DNA of 64,000 bases from Rhodococcus rhodochrous (GCF_014854695.1 NZ_CP027557.1:1-64000), one strand, 5' to 3'. Shown: positions 47,693-57,954, counted from the first letter of the stretch. A program made the numbers and translations. Notes: generated by a model not told the origin, from the letters alone.

Positions 47693-48955
47693 ATGACCGA
47701 TACCGACGCACGTGAACCGACGGGAATTCCCACGGCGACGACGATGTCGAACGCTCCTTCGACCGATCACGCACTTCCCCGGGCGACGCTGATCGCCCTG
47801 TCCTTCTCGACCTTCGCGACGGTGACCGTGGAGATGCTCCCGTCCGGCCTCCTACCGCAGATCGGACGTGGCCTGGGCGTGGAACCTGCCGTGGTGGGAG
47901 GTCTGGTCACCGCGTGGGCGCTCACGATCGCCGTGACGAGCATGCCGCTCGTCCGGGTCACACGGAACGTCCGCCGCACTCGGCTGCTCCCGGCCGCGCT
48001 CGCGGTGGTGGCGGCCGCGGTGCTGGCGACGTCGCTCGCGCCGACCTTCGAGATCGCCCTCGCCGGCCGGATCGTCTCCGCGGCCGCACACGGCGTGTTC
48101 TGGGCGGTGATCGTCGTGTACGTCTCCGAGATCGTGGCACCCGACCGGATCGGGAGGGCCTTGGCGATCGTGCTTGCGGGTCCGGCGGTCGCGGGACTGG
48201 TGGGTCTTCCGATCGGGGCGGCACTGGTCGACGTCGTGGGCTGGCGCGGTGTCTTCGGAGGGGCGTCGGCGATTCTGGCGGTCACCGCGATCGCCCTGAC
48301 GCTGATTCTCACCGACCCCGGCAGGACCACCGGGAGTGAGGGGAGCTTCGGGGCGGACGAGCGCACCTCGGGCTCGGGCTGGGACCGCAGCGCGATCGCG
48401 TCCACGGGCACGGCCCTCGCAGGAACACTCGTGCTCCTGGGACATTTCGTGGTGTTCACCTACATCTCGATGATCGTCACCGACGCGGCCCGGTTCGGAT
48501 CCGGATCTCTGGCGATTCTCCTGGCGGTGTTCGGAGCGGCCGGCGCTGTCGGTGTCACGGCCTCCGGATGGTTGTCGGACCGTTGGCCGAGAGCAACCGT
48601 CCCCGCCACGGTCCTCGTCCTGCTCACCGCGTTCGTCATCGTGACCGTCGCGCCGACGGTGCCGGTGTTGTTCGTGATCGCGATCGTGCTGTGGGGACTC
48701 GTCTCCGGGGTGTTCCCGCCTGCGATGCAGGTCCGGGTCCTCCGGTTGGCATCCGCGCGATTCCGCACGACCGCCCGTGGGGTCGTGGTCGCGACCTTCG
48801 ATCTCGGAGTGGCCGCCGGTGCCGCCTTCGGGGGCGCGGTGGTCGGTTCCGGCGTCGACCGTCTCGCGCCGGTGGCCCTGGTCGTCACCACCGTCGGTGC
48901 AGTCGCTCTCGTGCTCCTCGCCCGGGTGGGAACGGCGCCGGTTCCGTCTCCGTGA
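47693..48955 (+). CDS. MFS transporter, drug/sugar exporter type
   Basis: The 420-aa protein has twelve predicted TM helices. The N-terminal half carries the MFS loop RNVRRTRLLP and AGRIVSAAAHGVFWAVIVVYVSEIV. The type resembles AraJ/CmlR-like exporters. ATG 47693 is used; ATG 47744 (MSNAPST) would give 403 aa and begin closer to TM1. A MerR regulator is divergent with a shared operator, which suggests inducible efflux. Confidence 0.9.
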   Translation: MTDTDAREPTGIPTATTMSNAPSTDHALPRATLIALSFSTFATVTVEMLPSGLLPQIGRGLGVEPAVVGGLVTAWALTIAVTSMPLVRVTRNVRRTRLLPAALAVVAAAVLATSLAPTFEIALAGRIVSAAAHGVFWAVIVVYVSEIVAPDRIGRALAIVLAGPAVAGLVGLPIGAALVDVVGWRGVFGGASAILAVTAIALTLILTDPGRTTGSEGSFGADERTSGSGWDRSAIASTGTALAGTLVLLGHFVVFTYISMIVTDAARFGSGSLAILLAVFGAAGAVGVTASGWLSDRWPRATVPATVLVLLTAFVIVTVAPTVPVLFVIAIVLWGLVSGVFPPAMQVRVLRLASARFRTTARGVVVATFDLGVAAGAAFGGAVVGSGVDRLAPVALVVTTVGAVALVLLARVGTAPVPSP

Positions 48956-49036
48956 TCCGGGCAGCGTCCGATGACTTCGCGTAGTTCACGGGGTCTTCCT
49001 CTTCGTACCGGTCGATCGGGATGTGAGGAGAAGAGA

Positions 49037-49678
49037 GTGGGCCAGTTGCTGCGAGTACAGAACTTTTCGGTGTCGAGCGACGGCATCGGCGCGAGGGAGG
49101 ACCAGAGCTTCGAGAGTCCCTTCGGCCTGGATCCGGGTCCGATGTTCGAGTGGGCAGGCGCCACGGCCAGTTGGCACCTGCGCACCGAACCCGGCGGGAG
49201 CCGCGGGCTCGACGACTACTTCATTCGGGACTTCTCCTGCAATATCGGTGCGGAGATCATGGGACGCAACAAGTTCGGTCCTCTGCGGGGTCCGTGGCAG
49301 GACCACGAATGGCAGGGCTGGTGGGGTGACGAGCCGCCGTTCCACACCCCGGTGTTCGTTCTGACCCACCACGAACGTCCGTCCTTCACACTCTCCGACA
49401 CCACCTTCCACTTCGTGAACGGCGAACCGGCCGCGGTGCTCGAACAGGCCCGCGCCGCCGCGCAGGGCAAGGACGTCCGACTCGGAGGCGGCGTCTCCAT
49501 CATCCGCGAGTTCCTCGACGCCGATCTGGTCGACACCATGCACGTCGTGGTGGCGCCGGTGCAATACGGCACCGGTCTGAAGCTCTGGGAATCCCCGGAC
49601 GAGCTACGGGACCGTTTCCACCTCGAGGCCGTGCCCAGCGCGAGCGGGGTGGTCCATCACCTGTTCTGGAGGAAGTGA
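49037..49678 (+). CDS. RibD-C/dihydrofolate reductase-like family protein
   Basis: A 213-aa member of the bacterial DHFR-like fold related to the RibD reductase domain. Visible blocks are ASWHLRTE, FSCNIGAEIMGRNKFG, TPVFVLTHHERP and the nucleotide-binding GKDVRLGGGVSIIREFLDADLVD. It probably uses NADPH. The GTG at 49037 follows GGAGAAGAG. The physiological substrate of this subgroup is unknown, and no folate or riboflavin genes are nearby. Confidence 0.88.
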   Translation: MGQLLRVQNFSVSSDGIGAREDQSFESPFGLDPGPMFEWAGATASWHLRTEPGGSRGLDDYFIRDFSCNIGAEIMGRNKFGPLRGPWQDHEWQGWWGDEPPFHTPVFVLTHHERPSFTLSDTTFHFVNGEPAAVLEQARAAAQGKDVRLGGGVSIIREFLDADLVDTMHVVVAPVQYGTGLKLWESPDELRDRFHLEAVPSASGVVHHLFWRK

Positions 49679-49725
49679 ACGCCTGCGACCGGCGCATAAT
49701 GGGGAGCGGGGGGTAGGAGGTCGTC

Positions 49726-49932
49726 ATGCGTGCTCTGAGTGGCCTACTGGATGTCGTGCTCGGACTTCTCACCGCCCTGCTCGGCACCGTCCTGGGGATC
49801 GTCGCCGCGGTGGTGATGCTCCTGGGTGCGGTGTTGTGCGTGACGATCCTGCTGATCCCACTGGGCATCCCCGTCATCCGGCTCTCCCGCCGGCTGTTCA
49901 CCCTCGCCGGGAAGATGATGCACGTGCCGTGA
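49726..49932 (+). CDS. Small two-helix membrane protein
   Basis: The 68-aa protein is almost entirely hydrophobic, with two helices (about residues 5-30 and 32-50) and a short basic end (RLSRRLFTLAGKMMHVP). TAGGAGG lies close before the ATG. Codon use is typical of the window. I recognise no family. Confidence 0.75.
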   Translation: MRALSGLLDVVLGLLTALLGTVLGIVAAVVMLLGAVLCVTILLIPLGIPVIRLSRRLFTLAGKMMHVP

Positions 49933-50017
49933 CGTCCCGCGACGAATCGACGACGAGGCGCTCGACCGCCTCGTGAGGTCGGGTGTGTCGTCCACCGGCC
50001 TGCGGAACCTCTCCGGA

Positions 50018-50050
50018 TCGGCCCCGCATTCTCGAGGAATGCGGGGCCGA
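50018..50050. terminator. Terminator upstream of the copper operon
   Basis: TCGGCCCCGCATTC pairs perfectly with GAATGCGGGGCCGA (14 bp) around a five-base loop TCGAG. CTCTTGTCTT follows. It isolates the csoR promoter from upstream genes. Confidence 0.85.
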
Positions 50051-50110
50051 CTCTTGTCTTCGTCTCGGTGTCGCGCGCCTCGACCTGCGCAGATCCCGTT
50101 GGTTGCCGCG

Positions 50111-50129
50111 CATACCCTAGGGGGGTATG
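50111..50129. promoter_or_regulatory. CsoR operator of the copper operon
   Basis: CATACCC-TAGGG-GGGTATG is a perfect 7-5-7 dyad located 40 bp before csoR. The ATACCC/GGGTAT arms with a G/C-rich centre match known CsoR-family operators. It should be released when Cu(I) binds CsoR. Confidence 0.9.
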
Positions 50130-50168
50130 GTATCCGGCAGGACGACCGAAGCGACAAGGACGACTCCG

Positions 50169-50516
50169 ATGCCGAATACCCCGAGCGAGACCGTGCACAC
50201 CGATGCCGTCGCACACGACGACGCACATCAGCACAGCTACATCGCCAACAACACCAAGGCCGACTACCTCAAGCGGTTGCGTCGCATCGAGGGGCAGGCC
50301 CGCGGCCTGCAGCGGATGGTCGAGGAAGAGAAGTACTGTATCGACATCCTCACGCAGATCGCGGCGATGAAGAAGGCCCTCGAAGCCGTCGCGCTCGGCC
50401 TGCTCGATGAGCACATGGCCCACTGCGTGGCCGGTGCCGTGCGCGCCGGCGGCGACGAGGCCGACCTCAAGTTGAAGGAAGCCGGCGACGCCATCGCGCG
50501 ACTCGTCCGCTCCTGA
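50169..50516 (+). CDS. csoR: CsoR-family copper-sensing repressor
   Basis: A 115-aa all-helical repressor. The Cu(I) triad is present: Cys in EKYCIDIL, then His and Cys spaced as in H61/C65 of M. tuberculosis CsoR (DEHMAHCV). The DNA-contact region is LKRLRRIEGQARGL. The N-terminus has an extra His-rich stretch (HTDAVAHDDAHQH). It leads an operon with copZ, a secreted His-rich protein and copA, downstream of its own operator. Confidence 0.95.
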   Translation: MPNTPSETVHTDAVAHDDAHQHSYIANNTKADYLKRLRRIEGQARGLQRMVEEEKYCIDILTQIAAMKKALEAVALGLLDEHMAHCVAGAVRAGGDEADLKLKEAGDAIARLVRS

Positions 50517-50555
50517 TCGTTCCTACCGTTCACGACCCGTATCCGAGGAGTTCCC

Positions 50556-50762
50556 ATGAGCCAGACCAGCACCTACACCGTCACCGGCATGACCTGCCAG
50601 CACTGCGTCGCGTCGGTCACCGAGGAGGTCCAGGAGATCCCGGGCGTCGAGAACGTCGAGGTCGATCTGGCCACCGGTGCCGTCACCGTCACGAGCGCCG
50701 AGTCCCTCGACGATGCCGCCGTCGCGGCCGCCGTCGAGGAAGCCGGTTACAACCTCGCATGA
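50556..50762 (+). CDS. copZ: Copper chaperone CopZ (HMA domain)
   Basis: A 68-aa single heavy-metal-associated domain with the metal site GMTCQHC and the ferredoxin-like fold spacing. It carries Cu(I) to the P-type ATPase encoded two genes downstream. GAGGAG precedes the ATG. Its stop overlaps the start of the next gene by four bases. Confidence 0.95.
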   Translation: MSQTSTYTVTGMTCQHCVASVTEEVQEIPGVENVEVDLATGAVTVTSAESLDDAAVAAAVEEAGYNLA

Positions 50763-51736
50763 ACACCCCGGCCAAGCTCACCGGCTTCGTCGCCGCCGTA
50801 GCCGCGGTCTTCGGTGTCGCGCTGCTCGTCGGCGCGACCGTCGGCCCGGTGGAGGAGCAGACCGCGGACCCGACCGCGAGCGCCCACGACGCCGGTCACG
50901 GTGACAACACCGCCACCGGCAGTGCCGCGGAAACACCTGCCGCGGAAATACCTGCTGTGGAAGACATCCCGGGAGGTCTGATGATGTCTCAGAAAGGTTA
51001 TACCCTCGCGCTCGCCGAGACCGACCTCGAGTCGGGTGAGGACAGGAACCTGACATTCGCGATCAACGGTCCCGACGGCGCGCCGGTGACCGACTTCGAC
51101 GTCACCCATGACAAAGAGCTGCACCTGATCGTCGTGCGCCGCGACTTCACCGGTTTCCAGCACGTCCATCCCGTGCTCGACGAGAACACCGGCATCTGGT
51201 CCGTCGACGTCGACCTCACGCCCGGCACGTGGCGGGTCTTCACCGACTTCACGCCCACCGGGGGAGAGGCGCTCACGTTGGGTACCGACCTCACGGTGGC
51301 AGGCGAATTCACGCCTGCCGCAAGGGAAGCCGACAACCGCACCGCGACCGTCGACGGCTACGAGGTCACCCTCGACGGCGACCTGTCGTCGGGTGGCGAC
51401 GCGATGCTCACCCTCACCGTGAGCAAGGACGGGCAGCCGGTCACCGACCTGCAGCCCTATCTCGGTGCCTACGGACACCTGGTGGCACTGCGCGGCGGCG
51501 ACCTCGCCTATCTCCACGTCCACCCGGACGGGACACCCGGCGACGGCACCACACGACCCGGCCCCGAGGTCGTCTTCCACACCTCCGTCCCGAGTGCCGG
51601 CACCTATCACCTCTATCTCGACTTCCAGCACGACGGAGTGGTTCGCACCGCGGCCTTCACCCTCACCGCCGGCGGCACCGGCGAGGTGCAACCGGAGTCC
51701 GGCACACACGGTGACCACAGCCATTCCGGCCGCTGA
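50759..51736 (+). CDS. Secreted or anchored His-rich protein of the copper operon
   Basis: The 325-aa protein has an N-terminal TM/signal segment (about residues 8-28) and two beta-sandwich-like parts. His-rich motifs include [43 protein letters not shown] and the end HGDHSHSGR. Placement between copZ and copA and paired HxH motifs suggest extracytoplasmic copper binding. Similar proteins occur in actinobacterial copper operons without a settled name. A Met-based CopC site is not evident. Confidence 0.85.
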   Translation: MNTPAKLTGFVAAVAAVFGVALLVGATVGPVEEQTADPTASAHDAGHGDNTATGSAAETPAAEIPAVEDIPGGLMMSQKGYTLALAETDLESGEDRNLTFAINGPDGAPVTDFDVTHDKELHLIVVRRDFTGFQHVHPVLDENTGIWSVDVDLTPGTWRVFTDFTPTGGEALTLGTDLTVAGEFTPAAREADNRTATVDGYEVTLDGDLSSGGDAMLTLTVSKDGQPVTDLQPYLGAYGHLVALRGGDLAYLHVHPDGTPGDGTTRPGPEVVFHTSVPSAGTYHLYLDFQHDGVVRTAAFTLTAGGTGEVQPESGTHGDHSHSGR

Positions 51737-51762
51737 CGGCCTATTCTTCCGAGGAGACACAC

Positions 51763-54045
51763 ATGACCACGCAGAGTCAGCCGGTCGCCGCCGAATCGAT
51801 CGAACTCGCCATCACCGGCATGACCTGCGCATCCTGCGCCAATCGCATCGAGCGCAAACTCAACAAGCTCGACGGCGTCACCGCGACCGTCAACTACGCC
51901 ACCGAGAAGGCGAAGGTCACCTACCCCGACGACGTGACACCCGAGCAACTCGTCACGGTCGTCGAACAGGCCGGCTACGGCGCCGCACTGCCGCCGCCGC
52001 CCGCGCAGGCGGCCGACCGGTCCGATGACGTGCCCGAAACCGATTCCGTTGCGGCGCTTCGTCACAGGCTCGTCGTCTCGGCGATTCTGACGGTGCCGGT
52101 GATCGCGATGGCGATGATCCCGGCCCTGCAGTTCACCAATTGGCAGTGGCTCTCGCTCACCTTCGCCGCGCCGGTCGTGGTGTGGGGTGCGTGGCCGTTC
52201 CACCGGGCGGCGTGGATCAACCTGCGCCACGGCACGTCCACCATGGACACCCTCGTGTCGCTGGGAACCCTTGCTGCCCTGGGATGGTCGGTCTACGCCC
52301 TGTTCTGGGGAACGGCGGGTGAACCGGGGATGGTCCACCCGTTCGAGTTCACCATCGCGCGGGGCGACGGCAGCGGCAACATCTATCTCGAGGCCGCGGC
52401 CGGTGTCACGACGTTCATCCTCGCCGGACGCTACTTCGAGCAACGATCGAAGCGACGCGCAGGCGCCGCCCTGCGTGCCCTGCTCGAACTCGGTGCCAAG
52501 GACGTCGCGGTCCTCGGACCGGACGGGACCACCGAGACCCGGGTTCCGGTGGAGCAGTTGGCGGTCGGGGATCTGTTCGTCGTACGGCCGGGCGAGAAGA
52601 TCGCCACCGACGGTGTGATCGAACGGGGCACGTCGGCGGTCGACGCGTCGATGCTGACCGGTGAATCCGTTCCCGTCGAGGTCGGTGTGGGAGACAGTGT
52701 CGTCGGCGGAACGGTCGACGTGGGTGGACGACTCGTGGTGCGCGCGACCCGCGTCGGCTCCGACACCCAGCTCGCGCAGATGGCGAAGCTGGTGGAGGAC
52801 GCCCAGAACGGCAAGGCCCAGGTGCAACGCCTGGCCGACCGGATCTCCGGCATCTTCGTGCCGATCGTCCTGCTGATCGCCGCCGGCACACTCGGTTTCT
52901 GGCTCGGCACCGGCAACGGCCCCGCGGCGGCGTTCACCGCGGCGGTCGCGGTGCTGATCATCGCCTGTCCGTGTGCCCTCGGCCTGGCCACCCCGACCGC
53001 GCTGATGGTCGGTACCGGTCGCGGCGCCCAGCTCGGCATCCTCATCAAGGGACCCGAGGTCCTCGAGTCGACCCGCTCGGTCGACACCGTGGTCCTCGAC
53101 AAGACCGGCACGGTCACCACCGGCCGGATGACGCTGCGCGAGGTCGTCGCCGACGACGGTGAGAACGCCGACGACGTGCTGCGGTACGCCGGGGCACTCG
53201 AGTCGGCGTCGGAACACCCGATCGCACGTGCCATCAGCGACGCGGCCGCGGACAGGTTCGGCGGCCTGCCCCAGGTCGAGGACTTCACGAACATCGAGGG
53301 GCTCGGTGTCCAGGGAGTGCTCGTCGACGGCGACACGAGCCGCGCCGTGCTGGTGGGACGCCCGAAGCTGCTGGCCGACTGGTCGCAGCATCTCTCCGAG
53401 ACCCTGCAGCAGGCGTTCGAGCAGGCCCAGAAGTCCGGTGGCACGGCCATCGCCGTCGGCTGGGACGGAAAGGCCCGCGGCATCGTCGTCGTGGCGGACG
53501 CGGTCAAGCCGACCTCCGCGAAGGCCGTCGCCGAACTGCGGGGACTCGGCCTGCGTCCGATCCTGCTCACCGGCGACAATGCCGCCGTCGCGCATACCGT
53601 GTCGGCCGAGGTCGGCATCGACGAGGCCGACGTGATCGCCGACGTGCTGCCCACCGACAAGGTCGACGTGGTCGAGCGACTCCAGCGCGAGGGCGCGGTG
53701 GTCGCGATGGTCGGCGACGGTGTCAACGACGCCGCGGCGCTCGCCCGGGCCGACCTGGGTCTGGCGATGGGCACCGGCACCGATGTCGCGATCGAGGCGA
53801 GCGACCTGACGTTGGTCCGCGGCGACCTGATGGTCGCGGTCGACGCCATCCGGTTGTCGCGCCGCACGCTGACGACGATCAAGGGCAACCTGTTCTGGGC
53901 GTTCGCGTACAACGTCGCGGCACTGCCGCTGGCGGCCGCGGGCCTGCTCAACCCGATGCTCGCCGGTGCCGCGATGGCGTTCTCGTCGGTGTTCGTGGTC
54001 TCCAACAGCCTGCGACTGCGACGGTTCCGCGCGCACGCGGCCTGA
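51763..54045 (+). CDS. copA: Cu(I)-exporting P1B-type ATPase CopA
   Basis: The 760-aa pump has one N-terminal HMA domain (GMTCASC, about residue 23), eight TM helices, the transport-site CPC (about 403), the phosphorylation motif DKTGT (about 446), HP in the N-domain (SEHPIA), and GDGVNDAA (about 651). TM8 carries MAFSS. These identify a P1B-1 Cu(I) exporter. GAGGAG precedes the ATG. It is the last gene of the csoR operon. Confidence 0.96.
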   Translation: MTTQSQPVAAESIELAITGMTCASCANRIERKLNKLDGVTATVNYATEKAKVTYPDDVTPEQLVTVVEQAGYGAALPPPPAQAADRSDDVPETDSVAALRHRLVVSAILTVPVIAMAMIPALQFTNWQWLSLTFAAPVVVWGAWPFHRAAWINLRHGTSTMDTLVSLGTLAALGWSVYALFWGTAGEPGMVHPFEFTIARGDGSGNIYLEAAAGVTTFILAGRYFEQRSKRRAGAALRALLELGAKDVAVLGPDGTTETRVPVEQLAVGDLFVVRPGEKIATDGVIERGTSAVDASMLTGESVPVEVGVGDSVVGGTVDVGGRLVVRATRVGSDTQLAQMAKLVEDAQNGKAQVQRLADRISGIFVPIVLLIAAGTLGFWLGTGNGPAAAFTAAVAVLIIACPCALGLATPTALMVGTGRGAQLGILIKGPEVLESTRSVDTVVLDKTGTVTTGRMTLREVVADDGENADDVLRYAGALESASEHPIARAISDAAADRFGGLPQVEDFTNIEGLGVQGVLVDGDTSRAVLVGRPKLLADWSQHLSETLQQAFEQAQKSGGTAIAVGWDGKARGIVVVADAVKPTSAKAVAELRGLGLRPILLTGDNAAVAHTVSAEVGIDEADVIADVLPTDKVDVVERLQREGAVVAMVGDGVNDAAALARADLGLAMGTGTDVAIEASDLTLVRGDLMVAVDAIRLSRRTLTTIKGNLFWAFAYNVAALPLAAAGLLNPMLAGAAMAFSSVFVVSNSLRLRRFRAHAA

Positions 54046-54091
54046 CCGCTTTCGGCTGCAGCGAGGAGGACGGCCTGTTAGGATCGGATCC

Positions 54092-55090
54092 ATGACACAG
54101 CCGTCCTCCTTCCGTGCCCTGGTCGTCGACGACACCGACGACGGCCAGGTGGCACAGTTCCGCGAACTGACCGACACCGACCTTCCCGACCACGACGTCC
54201 TCGTCGAAGTCGAATACTCCTCGCTGAACTACAAGGACGGTCTCGTGATCGCGGGACCGCAGAAGATGGCGCGACGCACCCCGCTGGTCGCCGGCGCCGA
54301 CCTCGCCGGGACCGTTCTCGAGAGCAGCAACCCCGACTGGAAGGCCGGCGACCGCGTCGTCGTCAACGGCTGGGGTCTGTCCGAGACCCAGTCGGGTGGG
54401 TACACCCGGCGCCAGCGTGTGAAGCCCGAGTGGCTCGTGCGCATCCCCGACGCCTTCTCCACCCGCGACGCCATGGCCATCGGCACCGCCGGTTACACGT
54501 CCGCCCTGTGCCTCGACGCGCTCGAGCGGTACGGGATCGCATCCGATGCGGAACTGCTCGTCACCGGCGCGGGCGGTGGCGTCGGCTCGATCGCCGTCGC
54601 GCTCGCCGCTGCCGCGGGACACACGGTCGTCGCCGCGACCGGACGTCCCGAGACCCACGACTTCCTGAGCGAACTCGGTGCGTCGTCGTTCGTCGACCGC
54701 GCCGAACTGCAGGGCAAGGGCCGGCCCCTGGGCAAGGAACGCTGGGATGCCGCGGTGGACGCGGTGGGCGGTTCGACGCTCGTGAACGTGTTGTCGCAGA
54801 TCCGCTACGGCGGTGCGGTCGCCGCGTGCGGTCTCACGGAGTCGCCGTCGATGCCCGATGCCACGGTGATGCCGCACATCCTGCGCGGCGTCGCCCTGCT
54901 GGGTGTCGACTCGGTGATGGCGCCGGCTCTGCTGCGCCGCTCGGCGTGGGATCGTCTCGCCCGCGATCTGCCTGCGAGCACCCTGGATTCGCTGTCGCGG
55001 GTCGAACCGCTCTCGGACGTCCCGCGACTCGCCGAGGAGATCCTGGCGGGCAAGGTGCGTGGCCGGGTGGTCGTCGACGTCACCGCCTGA
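54092..55090 (+). CDS. Zinc-independent quinone oxidoreductase/acryloyl-CoA reductase-like MDR protein
   Basis: A 332-aa medium-chain dehydrogenase/reductase of the YhdH/AcuI type. It starts with FRALVVDDT and has YSSLNYKDGLVIAG, the NADPH motif GAGGGVGSIAVALA (about residue 153) and no catalytic zinc ligands. The family reduces acrylyl-CoA or quinone-like enones. ATG 54092 gives the expected start. It follows copA after 46 bp but probably has its own promoter. Confidence 0.92.
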   Translation: MTQPSSFRALVVDDTDDGQVAQFRELTDTDLPDHDVLVEVEYSSLNYKDGLVIAGPQKMARRTPLVAGADLAGTVLESSNPDWKAGDRVVVNGWGLSETQSGGYTRRQRVKPEWLVRIPDAFSTRDAMAIGTAGYTSALCLDALERYGIASDAELLVTGAGGGVGSIAVALAAAAGHTVVAATGRPETHDFLSELGASSFVDRAELQGKGRPLGKERWDAAVDAVGGSTLVNVLSQIRYGGAVAACGLTESPSMPDATVMPHILRGVALLGVDSVMAPALLRRSAWDRLARDLPASTLDSLSRVEPLSDVPRLAEEILAGKVRGRVVVDVTA

Positions 55091-55106
55091 CGGTCGAAGA
55101 AAGCGA

Positions 55107-56366
55107 CTACCTCGACGTCTCCGCGTCCGGAAGCGGTTCCGGCGACACGGCTTCCGGGCGCGGGAGACGACCGAAGGCGAGCCAGAGCAGGAATCCGAAT
55201 CCGGCCGTGACGTAGAGCGTGCCGAGCAGGTGCTGCCATGCGGCCCAGCCGAGTTCGAGATCGCCACCCGTGGGGAACAGATGGTGCGGGCCGATCAGGA
55301 AGACGAGCGCGACGCCGGCGGCGATCGCCGTGAGCCTCTGCGCATCGTTTGCGCGCCACGCCGCTAGTGCGAGGGCCAGTAGTGCCGGTGCGACCCACAC
55401 CCAGTGGTGCGACCACGACACCGGCGACGCCAGCAGCACGGCCGTCGCGTTCGCAAGCAGGGCGAGCACGAGATCGCCCTGCTCGAGGGCACGCCGGATG
55501 GCCACCACCGCGACCATCAGCATCACCGCGACGGCGAGCAGCCACAGCACGGAACCCATGAGTTCGGGCGGCCCGAAGCGGGAGATCACGGCCTTGAAGG
55601 ACTGGTTGGTGGCGAAGTACGCCGCGCCGATCCGGCCGGTGTCGGGCAGGGTGTCCAGCCAGTACTTCGTGGAGGTCGCGGGCATCACGGCGAACGCGAG
55701 GGCGGTGAACCCGAAGGTCGACGCGATGATGGTGGCGCTTGTCCGCCGGTCGCGCCGCAGCAGGAACAGCAGCAGGAATGCGATGGGCGTGAGCTTGACG
55801 GCGGCGGCCAGCCCGATCAGCATTCCGCGCGGCCACTTCGGGGTCTTCACCAGGACGTCGAGGGCGACGAGCGCCATCAGGACGAGGTTGATCTGCCCGA
55901 ACGAGATCGTCTCGCGCACAGGTTCGAGCAACAGTGCGCCGGCCACCGCGATCACCGTGACGATCCACGCCGTCCGCGTCTCGAAGTCCGGGCGGAGCCG
56001 GTCCAGCACGACCCGCAGGGTGACGACGAGCGCGGCGACCGAGACGAGGGTGAAGACGATCTTGCCGAACGTCACGGGGATCAGCGCCAGGGGAGCGAAG
56101 AGCATCGCCGACAGCGGCGGGTAGGTGAACGGCAACGCGAAGTCGTCGGTCACCGGAGGCATCTGCCCGTAGATGTCGGTGCCGTCGAGCAGGACCCGCG
56201 CGCCCATCCGGTAGACCAGGAAGTCGATGAGTTCGCTCCTGACGAGGATCGCGACGAGCACACCCACGGAGACGAGCGACGCGATCACCGCGACGGCGGT
56301 ACCGCGAGGTCCGGTGAGGAACGGAGGCGTCGTCGAACCGATCGGAGTCTGCCGTGATTGTCGCAC
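55107..56366 (-). CDS. GT87-family polyprenyl-phosphate mannosyltransferase
   Basis: The 419-aa protein has about ten TM helices. GT-C features of GT87 (DUF2029) are seen: IDFLVYRMGARVLLDGTDIYG near residue 48, PFTYPPLSAMLFAPLALI, GQINLVLMALVALDV and SWSHHWVWVAP. Relatives in Mycobacteriales (PimE, Rv2181) add alpha-1,2-mannose to phosphatidylinositol mannosides and lipoarabinomannan. A precise acceptor cannot be read from sequence. It is convergent with the oxidoreductase gene. Confidence 0.9.
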   Translation of the reverse strand: MRQSRQTPIGSTTPPFLTGPRGTAVAVIASLVSVGVLVAILVRSELIDFLVYRMGARVLLDGTDIYGQMPPVTDDFALPFTYPPLSAMLFAPLALIPVTFGKIVFTLVSVAALVVTLRVVLDRLRPDFETRTAWIVTVIAVAGALLLEPVRETISFGQINLVLMALVALDVLVKTPKWPRGMLIGLAAAVKLTPIAFLLLFLLRRDRRTSATIIASTFGFTALAFAVMPATSTKYWLDTLPDTGRIGAAYFATNQSFKAVISRFGPPELMGSVLWLLAVAVMLMVAVVAIRRALEQGDLVLALLANATAVLLASPVSWSHHWVWVAPALLALALAAWRANDAQRLTAIAAGVALVFLIGPHHLFPTGGDLELGWAAWQHLLGTLYVTAGFGFLLWLAFGRLPRPEAVSPEPLPDAETSR

Positions 56367-56433
56367 CCGGCAACTTTAGTCAATTCCGATAATCGTTCCG
56401 GTCCGACGTGGGGAACGCCATACGGCCGGAATG

Positions 56434-57150
56434 TCACGAATCGACAGGTCGCAGCAGGTCGGGGTTGTTGTTCCGAGGTGAATTGACCGCCGTGCTCACC
56501 TCGTACGGTTCGAGCGTCGGTTCGGGAATCGAATTCAGCAGGGCGTCGACGTCGTCGCGGTCGTTCAGCTCGGGATCGAGCCACGGACCGACGAAGGTGT
56601 CGGGCAGGATCACCGGCGACCGTTCGTGGATGTGCCCGGCGGCGTCGGTCGCGGGACGGGTGAGCACGGTGCACGTCCACAACCAGCGGTCGGGATGGTC
56701 TTCCGGCAGCTCCGGGTTCGGCCACAGCTCGTAGAGCCCGGCCATCGAGATCGGTCCGTCTGCGTGCAGGAAGAACGGGATCTTCTTCCCGTCCTCACCC
56801 TTCATCCACTCGTAGTACCCGTCGGCCGGCAGCACGCACCGACGCTTCGCTGCCGCCGCCTTGAAGGCGGGCTTCTGGGTGATGGTCTCGGAGCGGGCGT
56901 TGATCATCCGCGACCCGATCTTCGGGTCCTTCGCCCAGAACGGCACGAGCCCCCACTTGATCTGTGAGGACACCATGCGGATCGGTTCGGCGTCCGGTTC
57001 CTCGCGCGGCGCTCGCTCGAGCACGACGTTCACGCGCTGGGTGGGCGCGATGTTGTACGACGGGGGCAGTTCCTCACCCACGGCCTCGACGGCGTCGTAG
57101 GCCGCGAGCAGATCCCCGCGGGTACTGGTGCTGGCATAGCGTCCACACAC
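56434..57150 (-). CDS. SRAP (HMCES/YedK) abasic-site DNA-protein crosslinking protein
   Basis: A 238-aa SRAP protein. Catalytic Cys2 is kept (MCGRYAST). The conserved Asn is in SYNIAPTQ, the Arg in MINARSETI, the Glu in YYEWMK and the His in HIHERSPVIL. The family traps abasic sites in single-stranded DNA through a thiazolidine link with Cys2, which protects replication forks. The ATG is fixed by the need for Cys at position 2. Confidence 0.95.
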   Translation of the reverse strand: MCGRYASTSTRGDLLAAYDAVEAVGEELPPSYNIAPTQRVNVVLERAPREEPDAEPIRMVSSQIKWGLVPFWAKDPKIGSRMINARSETITQKPAFKAAAAKRRCVLPADGYYEWMKGEDGKKIPFFLHADGPISMAGLYELWPNPELPEDHPDRWLWTCTVLTRPATDAAGHIHERSPVILPDTFVGPWLDPELNDRDDVDALLNSIPEPTLEPYEVSTAVNSPRNNNPDLLRPVDS

Positions 57151-57231
57151 GATGCATCTCCCGTCGGCGACTCCGGAGCGACGATTCGATTCTCTCGCAT
57201 CGGTCGCTCCAGCGGAGACAGTGCGGGTCGC

Positions 57232-57954
57232 TCAGACGGAGACCTCGACTCCCAGTGCCTCGAGCAGGGTGCGGCGGTACTCCGCGATCTCGACGACGTG
57301 ATCGGCGCGCGGGTGGGGCAGGTCGATGGTCAGTTCGACGGCGAACGAGCCGTGGTCGAGCACGAGCACTCGGTCGGCGAGGGCGATGGCTTCGTCGACG
57401 TCGTGGGTGACGAGCAGGACTGCGGGCCGGTGCTTGGCGCACAGTTCCTGCAGCAGTCCGTGCATCCTGATCTTCGTCAGTGCGTCGAGGGCACCGAACG
57501 GCTCGTCGGCGAGCAGCAGTTCGGGTTCGCGCACGAGCGACCGCGCCAGCGACACCCGTTGCTGCTCACCGCCGGACAGCTCGGTGGGCCAGGCCTTCTC
57601 GCGTCCGGCGAGCCCGACCTCCGCCAGGGCGGTGCGGCCGCGCTCGGCGGCGTCGTCGCCGTCGAGACCGAGGATCACGTTGTCGAGCACCCGAGCCCAG
57701 GGCAGCAGCCGTGAGTCCTGGAAGACCACCGCCCGCTTCTGCGGCACCTCGAGGGTGCCCGAGCCGGGCACGCCGTGGTCGAGTTCGGCCAGGGCGCGCA
57801 GCAGGGTGCTCTTGCCCGAGCCGCTGCGGCCGAGTAGTGCCACGAACTCGCCGGGGGCGATCTCGAGGTCGATGTTGTTCAGCACCGCCCGTCCGTCGAA
57901 GCCGCGGCTCAGGCCCCGGGTGCGTACGGTCAGTTGCCGATCGTCCTGCGCCAT
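57232..57954 (-). CDS. ABC transporter ATPase, aliphatic sulfonate type (SsuB-like)
   Basis: The 240-aa ATPase has Walker A GRSGSGKST (about residue 43), the Q-loop segment VVFQDSRLLPWARV, LSGGEQQRVSLARSL and LLLADEPFGALDALTK. The Q-loop wording RLLPW is typical of SsuB/TauB. Its 5' end overlaps the permease gene by 25 bp. It is last in the four-gene sulfur operon. Confidence 0.93.
   Translation of the reverse strand: MAQDDRQLTVRTRGLSRGFDGRAVLNNIDLEIAPGEFVALLGRSGSGKSTLLRALAELDHGVPGSGTLEVPQKRAVVFQDSRLLPWARVLDNVILGLDGDDAAERGRTALAEVGLAGREKAWPTELSGGEQQRVSLARSLVREPELLLADEPFGALDALTKIRMHGLLQELCAKHRPAVLLVTHDVDEAIALADRVLVLDHGSFAVELTIDLPHPRADHVVEIAEYRRTLLEALGVEVSV

Noticed and set aside
51613-54177. 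854-codon open frame antisense to copA
   Set aside because: It lies over an unmistakable P-type ATPase, shows no domains and is due to GC-skewed third positions.
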